Shown one piece after another: positions 33,340 through 43,196 of a DNA stretch of 64,000 bases. The DNA is from Roseobacter weihaiensis. Lineage in GTDB: Bacteria; Pseudomonadota; Alphaproteobacteria; Rhodobacterales; Rhodobacteraceae. The stretch is from positions 1 through 64,000 of the forward strand of contig NZ_JACNMO010000018.1 of NCBI RefSeq assembly GCF_020622345.1. Direction: 5' to 3'. Under the pieces are notes generated by a model. That model was given only the letters and a program-made list of their open reading frames with translations, had not been told where the DNA came from and made no database searches. Within the stretch, counting starts at the first letter, position 1. Each line of letters starts with the position of its first letter. Position numbers and translations under genes: made by a program.

Positions 33340-33948
33340 TCAGATACGTTCGAGCGCCGCCCTTGCTTCGGCTTCGGTCCATTTCTTGTTGTAAAGCGGT
33401 GCGCCGCTTTCAAAGTGGCGACCGGTTTCCAATGGACCGGTTTCGACAGGGGAAAATCTAGCATCGGACACCAGTCCAGAAACGATCTTGCGCGCGTTCG
33501 CGTCATCGCCCGCGACAAATATCGCAAGGCCGGGTTTTCCGCGATCCCCCGCAAGCGCAGCCATCTCGCCCGCCTGCATCATGTTGAATGCCTTCACGAC
33601 CCTGACGCCGGGGAGGCCCGCAGCGAGGCGTTCAGACTGGCCCACGCCGTGGAAATCGATGTCGCCATCGCGTTGCGGGTAGTAGTTGGAAGCTGAAATG
33701 AGAACCTTGCCAGCAAGCGCGTCAGCGGGGAGCTCTAGCGCTGCTTTGAAAGGGATCGCTTCCAGGATAACATCACCGAAGGCGATGGCCTCGCCGGGCG
33801 TGGCGGTCTGGGCCTTCGGCGCAGCGGCGGCAAGACTGGTCAAGGTCTCGGGATTGCGGGACGAAAAAACGATGTCATGACCTGCTTTCGCCCAAAGAAG
33901 GCCAAGCGGACCGCCAATATTCCCACTACCAACAATACCTATCTTCAT
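33340..33948 (-). CDS. NADPH-dependent F420-reductase-like / NAD(P)-binding protein
   Basis: 202 residues starting MKIGIVGSGNIGGPLGLLWA, a Rossmann GxGxxG, then GHDIVFSSRNPETL, AIAFGDVILEAIPFKAALEL and RVVKAFNMMQAG. It matches the short NADP oxidoreductase family (F420-dependent type) that is often annotated as a dinucleotide-binding enzyme. The start at 33948 is the first methionine before the Rossmann strand. The substrate is unknown, and it stands alone. Confidence 0.8.
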   Translation of the reverse strand: MKIGIVGSGNIGGPLGLLWAKAGHDIVFSSRNPETLTSLAAAAPKAQTATPGEAIAFGDVILEAIPFKAALELPADALAGKVLISASNYYPQRDGDIDFHGVGQSERLAAGLPGVRVVKAFNMMQAGEMAALAGDRGKPGLAIFVAGDDANARKIVSGLVSDARFSPVETGPLETGRHFESGAPLYNKKWTEAEARAALERI

Positions 33949-34122
33949 GGTGGTTGCTCCCTGGTGAATCTGTGGCAACATTTAACGTCAATATGCTCCA
34001 CAATGTCTGTTTTCCCGAAGATTAACCCCGGCTCCACGCGGCGCCAAACAGCTCAGTCCGGCACCACGGCACCATATTCGACAGAAAAAGCAACAAGCGG
34101 ATGCTATGATCCTGCTTATTGC

Positions 34123-34450
34123 TTACATCATTCCCTGAATTTGACCTCTTGCGCCGCCACCAGTCATCCCGTCGCGTGCAAGGGCTAGAAAGAGCAGAAA
34201 CAGCGGTATGGTCAGGATAAAAGACACGAGCAGTTTGTTCTCAAAAGACGCAATACGCGTGCCATTGACGAAAAGGGCGATCAGAAACACAATCCAAACC
34301 AGAAAGTTCCGATCTGGCTGATCCGGTCGGAGAGCCGGTCAAGCAGAGGTGCTCCGATGAAGTGGGAGACCGTATAGGCGGTGCCGACAATCCCATAGAC
34401 CAATGCGTTGCCGCCCCAAAGCGTCACTGAACGAGGAGGACGGGAAAAAC
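34123..34450 (-). pseudogene. Frameshifted membrane transporter remnant
   Basis: The reverse strand reads NALVYGIVGTAYTVSHFIGA and LLDRLSDRI, then after a frame break WIVFLIALFVNGTRIASFEN and SFILTIPLFLLFLALARDG, ending at a TAA at 34123. Both pieces are membrane-protein-like and could be the end of a multi-helix (possibly MFS-type) transporter. The missing N-terminus and the frameshift make it a pseudogene. Confidence 0.45.
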
Positions 34451-34650
34451 GACGCTATATCCGAAGGCTCAAAAGGAATTGATCAAAAGCAGTGGAAACA
34501 GCGCTTTTTCGGCAGTGGTGGAAGAGGTCTGCACATCCGCTAACCACGGCTGCAGCGCCATAATATCTGCTTATGCGAACCCCTTCGCCAGCTTTTTCGA
34601 TTGTGTCAGACAGCGCAGGGGCTGCAGGAACAGATACAGCGCATCGCTTG

Positions 34651-35325
34651 TCAAAGAACAGACGGGTCTCTTGGTATGTCAAAGACACTGCCAGAAACAT
34701 TCAACTGAGCCACAGACAGAGCAAGATCCGCAACTTCTTCGGGCGTTGTCACCGAGGCCTCTGTGCTTCGTCGGTCAGCTGACGGCTTGATCAACGCCGG
34801 TGCGATGCAGTTAACCCGCAGCGGCGCGAGCTCGATGGCGATAGCTGGTGTCAACGCCTCAATGGCGCCGTTGAGCGCAGTCATCGCGGAAAAACCATCC
34901 ATTGGCTTGCGGCTGAACAGTCCAGAAAACAGCAAGACCGATCCCTTTTCCGCAAGATGTGGCAGGGAAGCTTGCAGGGCGGCAACCTGTGTCAACAGCT
35001 TTCCTTCCATGGCATTGGCAAAATCTGATGGTTCAAGATCCGCGAAAGCACCGGACACATAAGCGCCGCCAAGAGGCGTGAAAATAGCGTCGAGCGTTTC
35101 CCCAGTTCCGAACAAAGGACCGCCTTGGCGGTTTTGGGCGAGATCAACACTTCGCGTCTGAATATCAGTGCCGATATCCTGCGCCAGTGCATCCAGTTTG
35201 CTTTGATCCCTTCCAACCGCGATCACATTTGCGCCTTGCAAAACCGCGCGCTGCACAAGAATGGAGCCGACGAAACCATATGCGCCGTAAACGGCGATCG
35301 TCTTGCCCTTCAATTGGTCAGCCAT
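34651..35325 (-). CDS. Short-chain dehydrogenase-fold protein lacking the usual catalytic pair
   Basis: 224 residues with an SDR-type start (KGKTIAVYGAYGFVGSILVQ), IAVGRDQSKLDAL, and the late RVNCIAPALIKPSADRR. The position where YxxxK is expected reads GFSAMTALNGAIEAL, so both Tyr and Lys are absent; the first glycine motif is also unusual. It may be a binding protein, or a gene on the way to decay like its neighbours. No frameshift is present. Confidence 0.7.
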   Translation of the reverse strand: MADQLKGKTIAVYGAYGFVGSILVQRAVLQGANVIAVGRDQSKLDALAQDIGTDIQTRSVDLAQNRQGGPLFGTGETLDAIFTPLGGAYVSGAFADLEPSDFANAMEGKLLTQVAALQASLPHLAEKGSVLLFSGLFSRKPMDGFSAMTALNGAIEALTPAIAIELAPLRVNCIAPALIKPSADRRSTEASVTTPEEVADLALSVAQLNVSGSVFDIPRDPSVL

Positions 35326-35589
35326 TGAGGGACCCCATTACGGTCCATTCAGGCCCCAATGACGAGGATTGTAACATTGCCTACTCCAGTCGCGAAAAAA
35401 CTGCACTATGATGATGTGGTAGAGTAGGCGAAGCTTATTTCAGGATCATATTCTTGTTTTACGAGATCACACGTGTGGGTCTAGTGAAGTGGCCACAGCG
35501 CTCTGCGCTCTGCGTCGCCCTGATCGGGATTGCTGATCTCATGAGGTCTACGCTCAAGAGGACTGTTGGGGAGTTAAAAAACTTTGGGA
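35326..35589. other. Intergenic interval
   Basis: About 260 bases between the SDR-like gene and the transposase wreck. No supported gene, repeat or RNA was seen. Confidence 0.4.
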
Positions 35590-36450
35590 TCAGGCCGCCA
35601 TGATTCTTCCTTCCGAGAGCCGACTATCGAGCACGGCGGCTCTCACTGTCGCCACACGGTGAGCTTCCTTGCGGGGATCATAACATCCGTTGTTTTTTGC
35701 CCATGCGGATGTTGGCGATGTCATTGACCGGTCCTTCGGCGTGCGACGTAGAGACCGACATGCCTCTTCGGCGCCGGTGGTCATAGTAGTTGACGAGAGC
35801 CTAACTGTTGTAGCCCAGATAGGTCTTCAGATCCAACAAGCGTGCGGCGGCTGTCGATGCAGCGTCCTGGGTTCTGCTGGTCGTCGCATCGCAAATCTGA
35901 ACAGGGTTGCAAATGCCTCCGGGGCCTGATCGGTTTGTCCATTCTATACGCGCCATAGAAGGTTCTGGGGCAGCGCATCGATTTCATCGTTCTCAGAAGC
36001 ATCCAGATCGGACAGCAAGGTCTTACAGGCGGTTTCAACATGCCGGATGCGGACCGATATGTGCCACGAGGCAAGGATGTGTTCGAGATCAGCGCCGGTC
36101 GCGTTCCGCCCCGGTCGGGGCAACGTTGGATCGCCATCAGACAAGACCGTTACCTGCTTGCCCTCCCGCCAAACGGCCGCTTTCAGGTTGGTTCGCAGGC
36201 AGTCCAACGGTTGGTTTGCGCCAGCCAGGCTCAATCCAGACCGGCGCTTCGTGCCTGTCGGGTCCTCGATCGCACCAACACTGACTTCGAAATTGCGCCT
36301 TTGATACTCGGGTCTGGAGCATACACAGGCGCCGTCGAGGAACACCACTGTCTCAGAAGATGCTGTGGTTACAGTCGTGTCAGCGCTGGTTTGATCGCAG
36401 CCACCCTCCAGACGACCTGCGACCGAAGCAAGACGGTTGCGGATCGTCAT
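35590..36450 (-). pseudogene. ISKra4-like transposase, broken
   Basis: The reverse strand carries VVFLDGACVCSRPEYQRRNF, FEVSVGAIEDP, VLSDGDPTLPRPGR and HILASWHISVRIRHVETACK in one frame. A shifted frame has SVSTSHAEGPVNDIANIRMG, and a further frame HRVATVRAAVLDSRL. These blocks follow the order of ISKra4-family transposases, with the DG(D) and AEG..ND motifs. At least two frameshifts separate them, so it is inactive. The N-terminal zinc-binding region is not recognisable upstream. Confidence 0.7.
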
Positions 36451-37056
36451 ATGGTTTTGCTTGGCACAAGGCGTCAGGATATTCAGTAGCCGCGCCGCTT
36501 ACCACATGGGGCTTGTGGTTCTTCGTTCCCTTGTCGATAATGAAGGAACGGTCTGCCTTGAGCGCAAGATTGAGGCAGAGCCTGAGGCGATTGTCACAGT
36601 GCTGGATAGTTTGGGCAGCCAATTCTCAGACTGGGGCTCGAGGCCGGACCAACGGCCTCCTGGCTTTATAGCGAATTGAGGGCGGCAAGGTTGCCAGCGA
36701 TCTGCATGGAATGCAGGCATGTAGAGGCCGGGCTTGGTGCTATGCGCAACCAAACGGATCGTAACGATGCGCGCGGAATCGCCCAACTCGTCCGCCTCGG
36801 CTGGTTTCGTCGGGGTCTTTGTAAAAGGTGAAGAAGCATAGCGAACCCGGATACTGCTTGTCAGCCGCAGTCACCTTTTGGGCAAGTCGCAGGACATCGA
36901 GAATTGCGTTCGCGGGTCCCTGAGAGTCTCTGTACCAAGGATCGGCGCCATCACAAAAAGCGGTTTCGAAGACCGTGTCCTCGAACTTGTCACGGGCGAC
37001 CAAAGCCTGATCGCGATTGTGAAAACCACATACTCAGACAGGCCAAAATCGCGAGG
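36451..37056. other. Decayed region beside the transposase wreck
   Basis: About 600 bases. A reverse-strand stretch from about 37003 to 36790 reads DTVFETAFCDGADPWYRDSQ and ANAILDVLRLAQKVTAADK, which looks protein-like but has no ATG start or ribosome site and runs into the insertion debris. I treat it as a truncated gene fragment of unknown family. Nothing else is supported. Confidence 0.35.
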
Positions 37057-38901
37057 TTAGAACGCCCCGATTGTCCTCTTTAGCTCGCTGGCCTGAGCAG
37101 ATAGGTCCACGACCCGGGCGCTCGTTTGTTCGGCCACGTGGGAATTCTTGGAGATGATACTGTCCAGGCTCTTGATGGATAGGTCAATTTGCTCGGCAGA
37201 GTCCGCTTGGCTCTTGGAAGCACTTGAAATATCGACTACAAGCTCCGCCGTTTCCCGAATGATGGGGACAAGCTGATCCAACATCGATCCGGCCTCTACG
37301 GCGACCGCGACACTTCGCGAAGACAGGACCGAGATTTCTTCCGATGCCACCTTGCTGCGTTCGGCCAGTTTGCGGACTTCCATGGCGACCACCGCAAACC
37401 CTTTTCCATGGTCACCCGCGCGTGCCGCTTCAACCGCTGCATTGAGGGCGAGCAGGTCAATTTGGTTTGCAATCTCCTGAACGACATCGATTTTCTGAGC
37501 GATCAATTCCATTTCATTCAAAGCCTGCGCAACGGCCTTTCCTGTGCTGGATGCATCGTCCGCCGCCTTTTTCGCCGTGCTCTCGGTGCGGGTGGCACTG
37601 TTTGCCGCGTCAGTGAGATTTTCTAACATCTCTGCAATGGACGCCGTCGCCTGTTGGGCGGCTGACGTCTGCATCAAGGCGCCCTCTTTGATTTCGCGGG
37701 CATTTGCATTAAGGATGACCGCTGCATTCTCCACCACTTCAGCGCTACTGTAAGCTTTCGCCAGAACCTCCTGCAACGCGGTGCGAAGCTCTTCGGTCCG
37801 CCGCATGTTATTGCGGAAGACCTCCAGCGAACGAGCGACCCGCCCGATTTCATGATCGAATTCCGTACCAATGATTTCAACGTCAAGATTCCCCTGCGCC
37901 AACTGCCCGGTGCGGTCCGCAACGTCACTAATGGACCGCGAAATGCGGCTGGCGATCAGACGCGCAAGCACAACGGCCAACAGGAATGCTGCAAAGCCGA
38001 TGGCTGGCATCATCCACTTCATCGCGTTCACGATGTCTTGCCCGGCGAGGCCAAGCGTGTTCTGTCGGTGTACAACGGCGTCGACAACTCTTTCATACCG
38101 ATCTTGAAGCTCCGGACCATATTGATCGAGCTCGTTTTCCCGAATGTCGTTACGCGCAGTTATGACAGCATTCACGTCTTGCCCGGCTTTGACATATGCG
38201 TTGATGTTCCCGATCACTTGCGACGCCATGGCAAGCCTGTTCGGGTCTTCGAGCGTGTCGAGCAATATCTGCATGCGCGTCCCACTTTCGGCCAAATGGC
38301 GCCGCGCCCGGTCGAAGGCCTCGTCGGTATTGTTGAGCAAAAACCGTTCCATGTAAAACCGGCCAAGCATCAGTTCTTGCTGTGCGATGCCCGCGTAATA
38401 GGCCGAGAGGGGGTCACTGTCTTGATACGCCGTTTCCATGATGTCGGTCAGATATTTGCGTGTTTCCGGTCCCAAGCGGCTAAGGGTTGCGACAATCTCC
38501 TCTCGCTGTGCTTGCAGAATGACCATCTCGTCAAAAGAGGATCGATACCGCAGCGCCAGATCTTTCAGTGCTGCGACTTCCGCCAAGATTTCAGGTGAAT
38601 TCGCAAAAATCTCCTCATATCGGTCATCTTCTACGATCTCCGAGATGTTCTGGCGAACCTCCTGCTGCTGCGCGTCGCTCGGGCTAATACGATACTTCAG
38701 GGCCGCCATTCGTGCCTCGAACTGATCCTCGACATATTCGTTGATCAGCACCGTTTGCCGCGCGCTTTCACGATAGCCTTTGAACGTGCCACCCAGTTCC
38801 CAGACTGCAAAAAATCCAAAAATACAAACAGCGATCAGGCATAAAAGAGAGCTCCCGAATCCAAAGTAGATTCTTTTTGCGACTGACCAGTTATCAAACA
38901 T
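37057..38901 (-). CDS. Methyl-accepting chemotaxis protein
   Basis: 614 residues. An N-terminal helix ([20 protein letters not shown]), a periplasmic helical domain of about 250 residues rich in charged residues, a second membrane helix ([20 protein letters not shown]), a HAMP domain ([20 protein letters not shown]) and a cytoplasmic signalling domain. The hairpin tip reads [20 protein letters not shown] then [20 protein letters not shown], the signature of the family. The helical sensor type resembles bacterial ligand-binding HBM/4HB domains. It detects an unknown periplasmic cue. Confidence 0.93.
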   Translation of the reverse strand: MFDNWSVAKRIYFGFGSSLLCLIAVCIFGFFAVWELGGTFKGYRESARQTVLINEYVEDQFEARMAALKYRISPSDAQQQEVRQNISEIVEDDRYEEIFANSPEILAEVAALKDLALRYRSSFDEMVILQAQREEIVATLSRLGPETRKYLTDIMETAYQDSDPLSAYYAGIAQQELMLGRFYMERFLLNNTDEAFDRARRHLAESGTRMQILLDTLEDPNRLAMASQVIGNINAYVKAGQDVNAVITARNDIRENELDQYGPELQDRYERVVDAVVHRQNTLGLAGQDIVNAMKWMMPAIGFAAFLLAVVLARLIASRISRSISDVADRTGQLAQGNLDVEIIGTEFDHEIGRVARSLEVFRNNMRRTEELRTALQEVLAKAYSSAEVVENAAVILNANAREIKEGALMQTSAAQQATASIAEMLENLTDAANSATRTESTAKKAADDASSTGKAVAQALNEMELIAQKIDVVQEIANQIDLLALNAAVEAARAGDHGKGFAVVAMEVRKLAERSKVASEEISVLSSRSVAVAVEAGSMLDQLVPIIRETAELVVDISSASKSQADSAEQIDLSIKSLDSIISKNSHVAEQTSARVVDLSAQASELKRTIGAF

Positions 38902-39445
38902 TTTGAATATACTCCTAGCGTTATGAGTGCCGGACTAACAACCAGATATTGCCAAGCCGTAAAAGCCCGACGAGAAATCATCGGACACCGCGATTCAAAG
39001 GTGGAATTAACCTGGAATTGAACACATTTGCCGACGTGGAGCGTATAGAGCTCTGATATGATCTCACCGTCCACGGCGGGTCTGCGCCGGAAATCCTTTC
39101 TGGGCACGGGTCGGTTTGGGCCTCGTTAGACCCTGAGCATTGCTTTAGGTGGTAGACGGTCGCGCCCGTGAAATACGTCAAGGCTGGTTTGACGCTTCGC
39201 CCTGAGACCCGGCCAGCGGCTACATTGGCTTTCCATTTTTTGGATGTTCTTGCTCGATCGCAAATAGCAGTTTTCGACACGAGTAGATATGTCATCCGGC
39301 TCCCGGCGAACGACTGCTACGCGTCCCGGGGGCATGACAGAGCAGGTCAAAATGCAAGTTCTTCAACGTTCCCAGGAGGCTCTGAGCATCCTGACGGGGG
39401 GCGCTCAGACCAAAAGAGACGGATGCAGGCTTGGAAAACTGTAAG
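38902..39445. other. Intergenic interval upstream of the chemoreceptor gene
   Basis: About 540 bases. Several short frames on both strands have no family features. The promoter of the chemoreceptor gene should lie near 38910-38980, but no clear consensus could be fixed. Confidence 0.35.
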
Positions 39446-39477
39446 CGATGACGACCGAAGAGTTCCGGTCGTCATCG
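39446..39477 (-). terminator. Strong stem-loop downstream of the hypothetical gene
   Basis: A perfect 12-base inverted repeat (CGATGACGACCG and CGGTCGTCATCG) with an eight-base loop, 22 bases beyond the stop of the gene at 39500-40486. On the minus strand the stem is followed by CTTACAGTTTTCC, a weak T tract. It is likely a transcription terminator. Confidence 0.55.
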
Positions 39478-39499
39478 ATGAAACGTGCGACCCGGAGTT

Positions 39500-40486
39500 C
39501 TATTTTCCTCCCAACTGATCGTCGATCTTTCCGGCTGATTTACCCAAGACATTCCCGATGAAATCGCCGATTTCCTCCGCCGGGATCTCGGTATCGCCGA
39601 TCTTGACCGAGACGAGCCCCTCGCTGTCGAATGTGGCCGTCGCCCGCCAGGCGAGCCCTGCCCAGGCGTCGTATTTCGTCGCATTTGCGGTTTCCGCCCC
39701 GAGACGCGTCGCGAAACCCCCGCTGCCGGGTACGAGAGCGGACCCCACGGCACCATAGACGGTCGCGGCGGCGGCATCAGATACGGAGTATGCCCCCCCG
39801 ACGTTCACGCTCACAGTCACGGTCTCCCCTTCCTTGACGTCCGGGATCAGGCCGCTACTGCCGTCGGGCTTCCATTCGAGATCGTTTGGCAGGGAGTCGC
39901 TCCGCGCATTGACGAACACCAGGGCCTCCGTATTCGCCAGAACTGGAATTTCTATCTTCTTGGCATAGCCGAAACCGGCTTCGGATTTGATGTTCCCCTC
40001 CTGGTCAAGAGCCACCGTGCCGACCACGGATTGGCCTGGCCCGTTCAGGCTAAGCGAATTAAACGAAGTTATTTCGCCGGTTGCGAAAGATTCCAGACCA
40101 AAGGTGCCGCCGCGCGGCCCGCTCGCGCCAAGAACAAGCGCATCGGGAAGCACGACGTCGATGGTATCGGCGACGATCTCCTTGATTTTCTGGATGTCTG
40201 GCTCGCCATCACGGTTTCCCAGCGCGCCCCCGGTCGGTTCGTTGCTATAGGCAACCGCCAACGACCGGGGAGCATCCGCCGGCAAACCACCCAGAAGACC
40301 TGTCGCCGGCTCGGCATCACCATCAATGATGTCCGCGAGTGCATCCTCGGAAACGGAGGCCTTGTTATCGGGATTGTACAGAAGGGTTGTCGGTGGTGAA
40401 AAGTCGGTTGCGGGATTGTAGTCCAGCTTTTGAATATCTGGATCAGTAAGATGGGTCATTCCCGCATCCGGGGTATCGATTTTCAT
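39500..40486 (-). CDS. Uncharacterised protein, Gly/Ala/Ser-rich
   Basis: 328 residues, not recognised. The start at 40486 is preceded by AAAGGAGAT, which fixes it. The sequence is acidic and beta-rich, with many Gly/Thr/Ser (VGTVALDQEGNIKSEAGFGY, GETVTVSVNVGGAYSVSD). It has no signal peptide and no long hydrophobic helix. The style is like a calcium-binding or repeat-rich secreted protein of the type exported by type I systems, but no RTX nonapeptide is present. It is divergent from soxV. Confidence 0.6.
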   Translation of the reverse strand: MKIDTPDAGMTHLTDPDIQKLDYNPATDFSPPTTLLYNPDNKASVSEDALADIIDGDAEPATGLLGGLPADAPRSLAVAYSNEPTGGALGNRDGEPDIQKIKEIVADTIDVVLPDALVLGASGPRGGTFGLESFATGEITSFNSLSLNGPGQSVVGTVALDQEGNIKSEAGFGYAKKIEIPVLANTEALVFVNARSDSLPNDLEWKPDGSSGLIPDVKEGETVTVSVNVGGAYSVSDAAAATVYGAVGSALVPGSGGFATRLGAETANATKYDAWAGLAWRATATFDSEGLVSVKIGDTEIPAEEIGDFIGNVLGKSAGKIDDQLGGK

Positions 40487-40750
40487 CTGGTATCTCCTTT
40501 GATGTTCCCGTGCTGCGTAAAGACCGAGCCTTTCGCCAATATTACGATATCCTGGGGGCCCGCCGCATTTCGCAACGATTTCAAGACCCGGCGCGATAGA
40601 AGCCGGAAAAAACATGTGGTGACCAAAGAAGTGTTCTCTGCCAGTTTTCTGGTGGCCTGCGGTATCTGGGCGGGTGATATCAGGTTTGCCCAGCACCCGA
40701 CCCTGCGGCGTATGTGGGGTGTTTTTGTCATGCCGTAATTGACGGAGTGC

Positions 40751-40778
40751 TTACATATATAATAACGTGAATGTATAA
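40751..40778. promoter_or_regulatory. AT-rich, partly symmetric site upstream of soxV
   Basis: TTACAT...ATGTAT brackets an AT-rich core, and ATAT-N8-GAAT within it matches one half of the ATTC-N8-GAAT site seen at soxX. TTGACG lies just upstream as a possible -35 element. It plausibly drives and controls soxV, but the match is incomplete. Confidence 0.3.
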
Positions 40779-40805
40779 ATGACCTAGACGCAAGGGCGGT
40801 GCGCC

Positions 40806-41543
40806 ATGTTGGACGTCACGATACTAAGCGCCTTAGCGGGGGGGCTGATTGTGTTCTTTTCACCTTGCGTGCTGCCAATCGTGCCCTTTTATCTGAGTTA
40901 CATGGCTGGCGCATCGATGTCCGAAATCAGCGCTGAAGGCACGCTGGCGCCGGGGGTGCGCAGACGCGCCTTTCTGGCATCGGTGATGTTTTCCCTGGGC
41001 ATCATTACCGTTTTTGTCCTTCTGGGGGCGGCGGCATATGGCTTGAGCCAGAGCTTCCGTGTAGCGCAGACGGAGTTTCGGATTTTCGCGGCACTTGTGG
41101 TTTTTGTGATGGGGCTGCACTTTCTAGGGGTGATCCGCATCGGGTTTCTGAACCGGGTGTTTCAGGTCGAAGCAGGCGAGACCCGGAACATGTCTGTTCT
41201 GGGCGCATATCTCGTCGGGCTGGCCTTTGCCGCGGGCTGGACGCCCTGCGTGGGGGGCGTGCTCACGGCGGTGGTCTTTACCGCCAGCACCGAAGCGACA
41301 GCGGCCCGCGGCCTGATGTTGCTGCTGGTCTTCGGCGTCGCCATGACCGCGCCTTTTGTCGTAGCGTCGCTGTTCATCGGCCCGTTTCTGCGGTTTGTTT
41401 CCCGGTTTCGGCGGCATTTGCCGAAGGTTGAGAAAGCGATGGGCGCGCTCATGCTGGTCTTTGCCGTCCTGATTGTGACCGACAGCGTCAATTATATTGC
41501 GCAATGGATGCTGGAGGCCTTTCCGGTGTTTCAAACGATTTAG
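40806..41543 (+). CDS. soxV: SoxV, CcdA-type membrane thiol reductant carrier
   Basis: 245 residues with six membrane helices and the two CcdA cysteines in FFSPCVLPIVPF (C21) and AAGWTPCVGGVL (C148). It moves electrons from cytoplasmic thioredoxin to periplasmic SoxW so that SoxYZ stays reduced. The soxW gene follows 14 bases later. It is the first gene of the sox set here; soxR and soxS, which precede soxV in Paracoccus pantotrophus, are not present. Confidence 0.9.
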   Translation: MLDVTILSALAGGLIVFFSPCVLPIVPFYLSYMAGASMSEISAEGTLAPGVRRRAFLASVMFSLGIITVFVLLGAAAYGLSQSFRVAQTEFRIFAALVVFVMGLHFLGVIRIGFLNRVFQVEAGETRNMSVLGAYLVGLAFAAGWTPCVGGVLTAVVFTASTEATAARGLMLLLVFGVAMTAPFVVASLFIGPFLRFVSRFRRHLPKVEKAMGALMLVFAVLIVTDSVNYIAQWMLEAFPVFQTI

Positions 41544-41557
41544 AGGGAGGACAAGAT

Positions 41558-42136
41558 ATGAAACATCTTTTGGCGGGGCTGGTGGCCCTGATGCTGGCGA
41601 TCCCGGTCTTTGCAGCCGAGCTGGGGGACGACGGGCTGCATAAAACAGACTGGATGCGGGATACGTTCAAAGACCTGCGCGAAGATCTTGCGGAGGCCAA
41701 TGCCGAGGGCAAACGCCTTGTGGTGATGTTCGAGCAGCGCGGCTGTATCTACTGCACGAAGATGCACAAGGAAGTGTTCTCTCAACCGGTCATCGACAGC
41801 TACATCCGCGAAAACTTCTTTGTGGTGCAGGTCAACCTTTATGGCGATCTTGAGATTGTGGATTTTGATGGTGACGTGCTGACCGAAAAGAATGCTGCGC
41901 GAAAGTGGAGCGTGCTCTTCACGCCAACGATTCTGTTCTTGCCCGAAGAGGTGCCGGAGGGTCAAACCGCCCAGCAGGCCGCTGTGGCAGTGATGCCGGG
42001 GGCTTTTGGCGGCGGGACAACGTTGGACATGTTCACCTGGGTCAATGAAAAGCGTTATATGATTGAAAATGAAGAAGATTTTCAGCGCTACCACGCACGT
42101 ATGATCCAGGAACGGGCCGACGGATCAGCCGACTGA
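41558..42136 (+). CDS. soxW: SoxW, periplasmic thioredoxin
   Basis: 192 residues with a signal peptide (LLAGLVALMLAIPVFAAELG) and a thioredoxin active site CIYC (C63, C66) in FEQRGCIYCTKMHKEVF. GGAGG precedes the start. It receives electrons from SoxV and reduces periplasmic sox partners. The divergence from the classical WCxxC form is normal for SoxW/DsbC-like thioredoxins (pfam Thioredoxin_2 type). Confidence 0.88.
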   Translation: MKHLLAGLVALMLAIPVFAAELGDDGLHKTDWMRDTFKDLREDLAEANAEGKRLVVMFEQRGCIYCTKMHKEVFSQPVIDSYIRENFFVVQVNLYGDLEIVDFDGDVLTEKNAARKWSVLFTPTILFLPEEVPEGQTAQQAAVAVMPGAFGGGTTLDMFTWVNEKRYMIENEEDFQRYHARMIQERADGSAD

Positions 42137-42156
42137 AGCCTGCCGCAACGCCATTC

Positions 42157-42176
42157 AAATTCATATTTATGAATTT
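42157..42176. promoter_or_regulatory. Palindromic operator matching ATTC-N8-GAAT upstream of soxX
   Basis: AAATTCATATTTATGAATTT is a nearly perfect palindrome, and its core ATTC-ATATTTAT-GAAT fits the site of ArsR-family persulfide-responsive repressors such as SqrR. It lies about 70 bases before soxX. A second exact match lies upstream of the soxG-like gene at 56065. Confidence 0.6.
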
Positions 42177-42243
42177 ATTTATTGTCAGCTCACGAAGTTG
42201 TGTCCTATGGTATGCGAAGGGAACAGAAGTGTTGGGAGGATGC

Positions 42244-42717
42244 ATGAGACGTTGTCTTTTTGCAGGAGCGGTTTATGCCGTTTTGACGATGGGAGTGAGT
42301 GCCGGGGAGGTGTCGCCGACAGAGGTGAAGTACGAGGATGGTGCGATCGCACAATCCCTGACAGGAACATCGGGTGATCCGGCAGCCGGACGCGAGATTG
42401 TGGGCGACAAGAGCCTCGGAAATTGTGTGGCCTGCCACGCGGTGACCGATCTGGCGGATGTGCCGTTTCACGGCGAGATCGGGCCGATGCTTGACGGGGC
42501 CGGAGACCGCTGGACCGAAGCGGAACTGCGCGGGATCATCGCCAACGCCAAGATCATGTTTGAAGACAGCATGATGCCGTCCTTTTACAAAACCGAAGGT
42601 TTTATCCGGCCCGGCAACGCTTACACAGGCGAGGCGGCCGATGACAGTTTCGGGCCCTTGCTGACGGCGCAACAGATCGAAGATGTGGTGGCCTATCTGG
42701 TGACCCTCAAGGAATAG
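42244..42717 (+). CDS. soxX: SoxX, monohaem cytochrome c subunit
   Basis: 157 residues with a signal peptide and one haem site CVACH (C61, C64, H65), followed by a probable Met ligand in EDSMMPSFYKTEG. With SoxA it forms the SoxXA complex, which attaches thiosulfate to SoxY. I chose the ATG at 42244 because GGGAGGATGC lies just upstream and it gives a proper signal peptide. Confidence 0.93.
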   Translation: MRRCLFAGAVYAVLTMGVSAGEVSPTEVKYEDGAIAQSLTGTSGDPAAGREIVGDKSLGNCVACHAVTDLADVPFHGEIGPMLDGAGDRWTEAELRGIIANAKIMFEDSMMPSFYKTEGFIRPGNAYTGEAADDSFGPLLTAQQIEDVVAYLVTLKE

Positions 42718-42758
42718 ATTGCCTGCGGGCAGGAACGCAACGTTCAGGAGATTGGACA

Positions 42759-43175
42759 ATGGATGTAACACGACGCAACGCGATGTTTATGGGCGCGGGA
42801 GCGCTTGTCGCTTTTGGCCTGCCACTGCGGGCAACGACAGCAGATATCGAAGCGATCACGGCCTTTACCGGGGGCGCTGAGATGGCAGATACAGGCGTGA
42901 CGCTCACCGCGCCCGAGATTGCCGAGAACGGCAACACGGTCCCGATTGAGGTGTCATCGCCCGGCGCGTCCGAGATCATGGTACTGGCGCTTGGCAATCC
43001 AACCCCCAGTGTTGCGACATTTGGATTTGGCGCGCTGGCGGCATCTCATGCGGCCTCCACACGCATCCGCCTGGCAGGCACTCAGGATGTTGTGGCGATT
43101 GCCAAGCTGGAAGACGGATCGTTCGCCAAAGCAACAAGCACGGTCAAGGTGACAATCGGCGGCTGCGGCGGCTAA
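42759..43175 (+). CDS. soxY: SoxY, sulfur-carrier subunit
   Basis: 138 residues. A twin-arginine signal (TRRNAMFMGAGALVAFGLPL) is followed by the SoxY domain and the swinging-arm terminus VTIGGCGG, which carries the essential cysteine that binds sulfur intermediates. It pairs with SoxZ, encoded 21 bases downstream, and is exported folded. Confidence 0.95.
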   Translation: MDVTRRNAMFMGAGALVAFGLPLRATTADIEAITAFTGGAEMADTGVTLTAPEIAENGNTVPIEVSSPGASEIMVLALGNPTPSVATFGFGALAASHAASTRIRLAGTQDVVAIAKLEDGSFAKATSTVKVTIGGCGG

Positions 43176-43196
43176 GGGATTTAAGGAGAGAGAGAC

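Noticed and set aside
33168-33554. 128-residue open frame after the NAD(P)-binding gene
   Set aside because: It overlaps that gene in another frame and has no start signal or family features.
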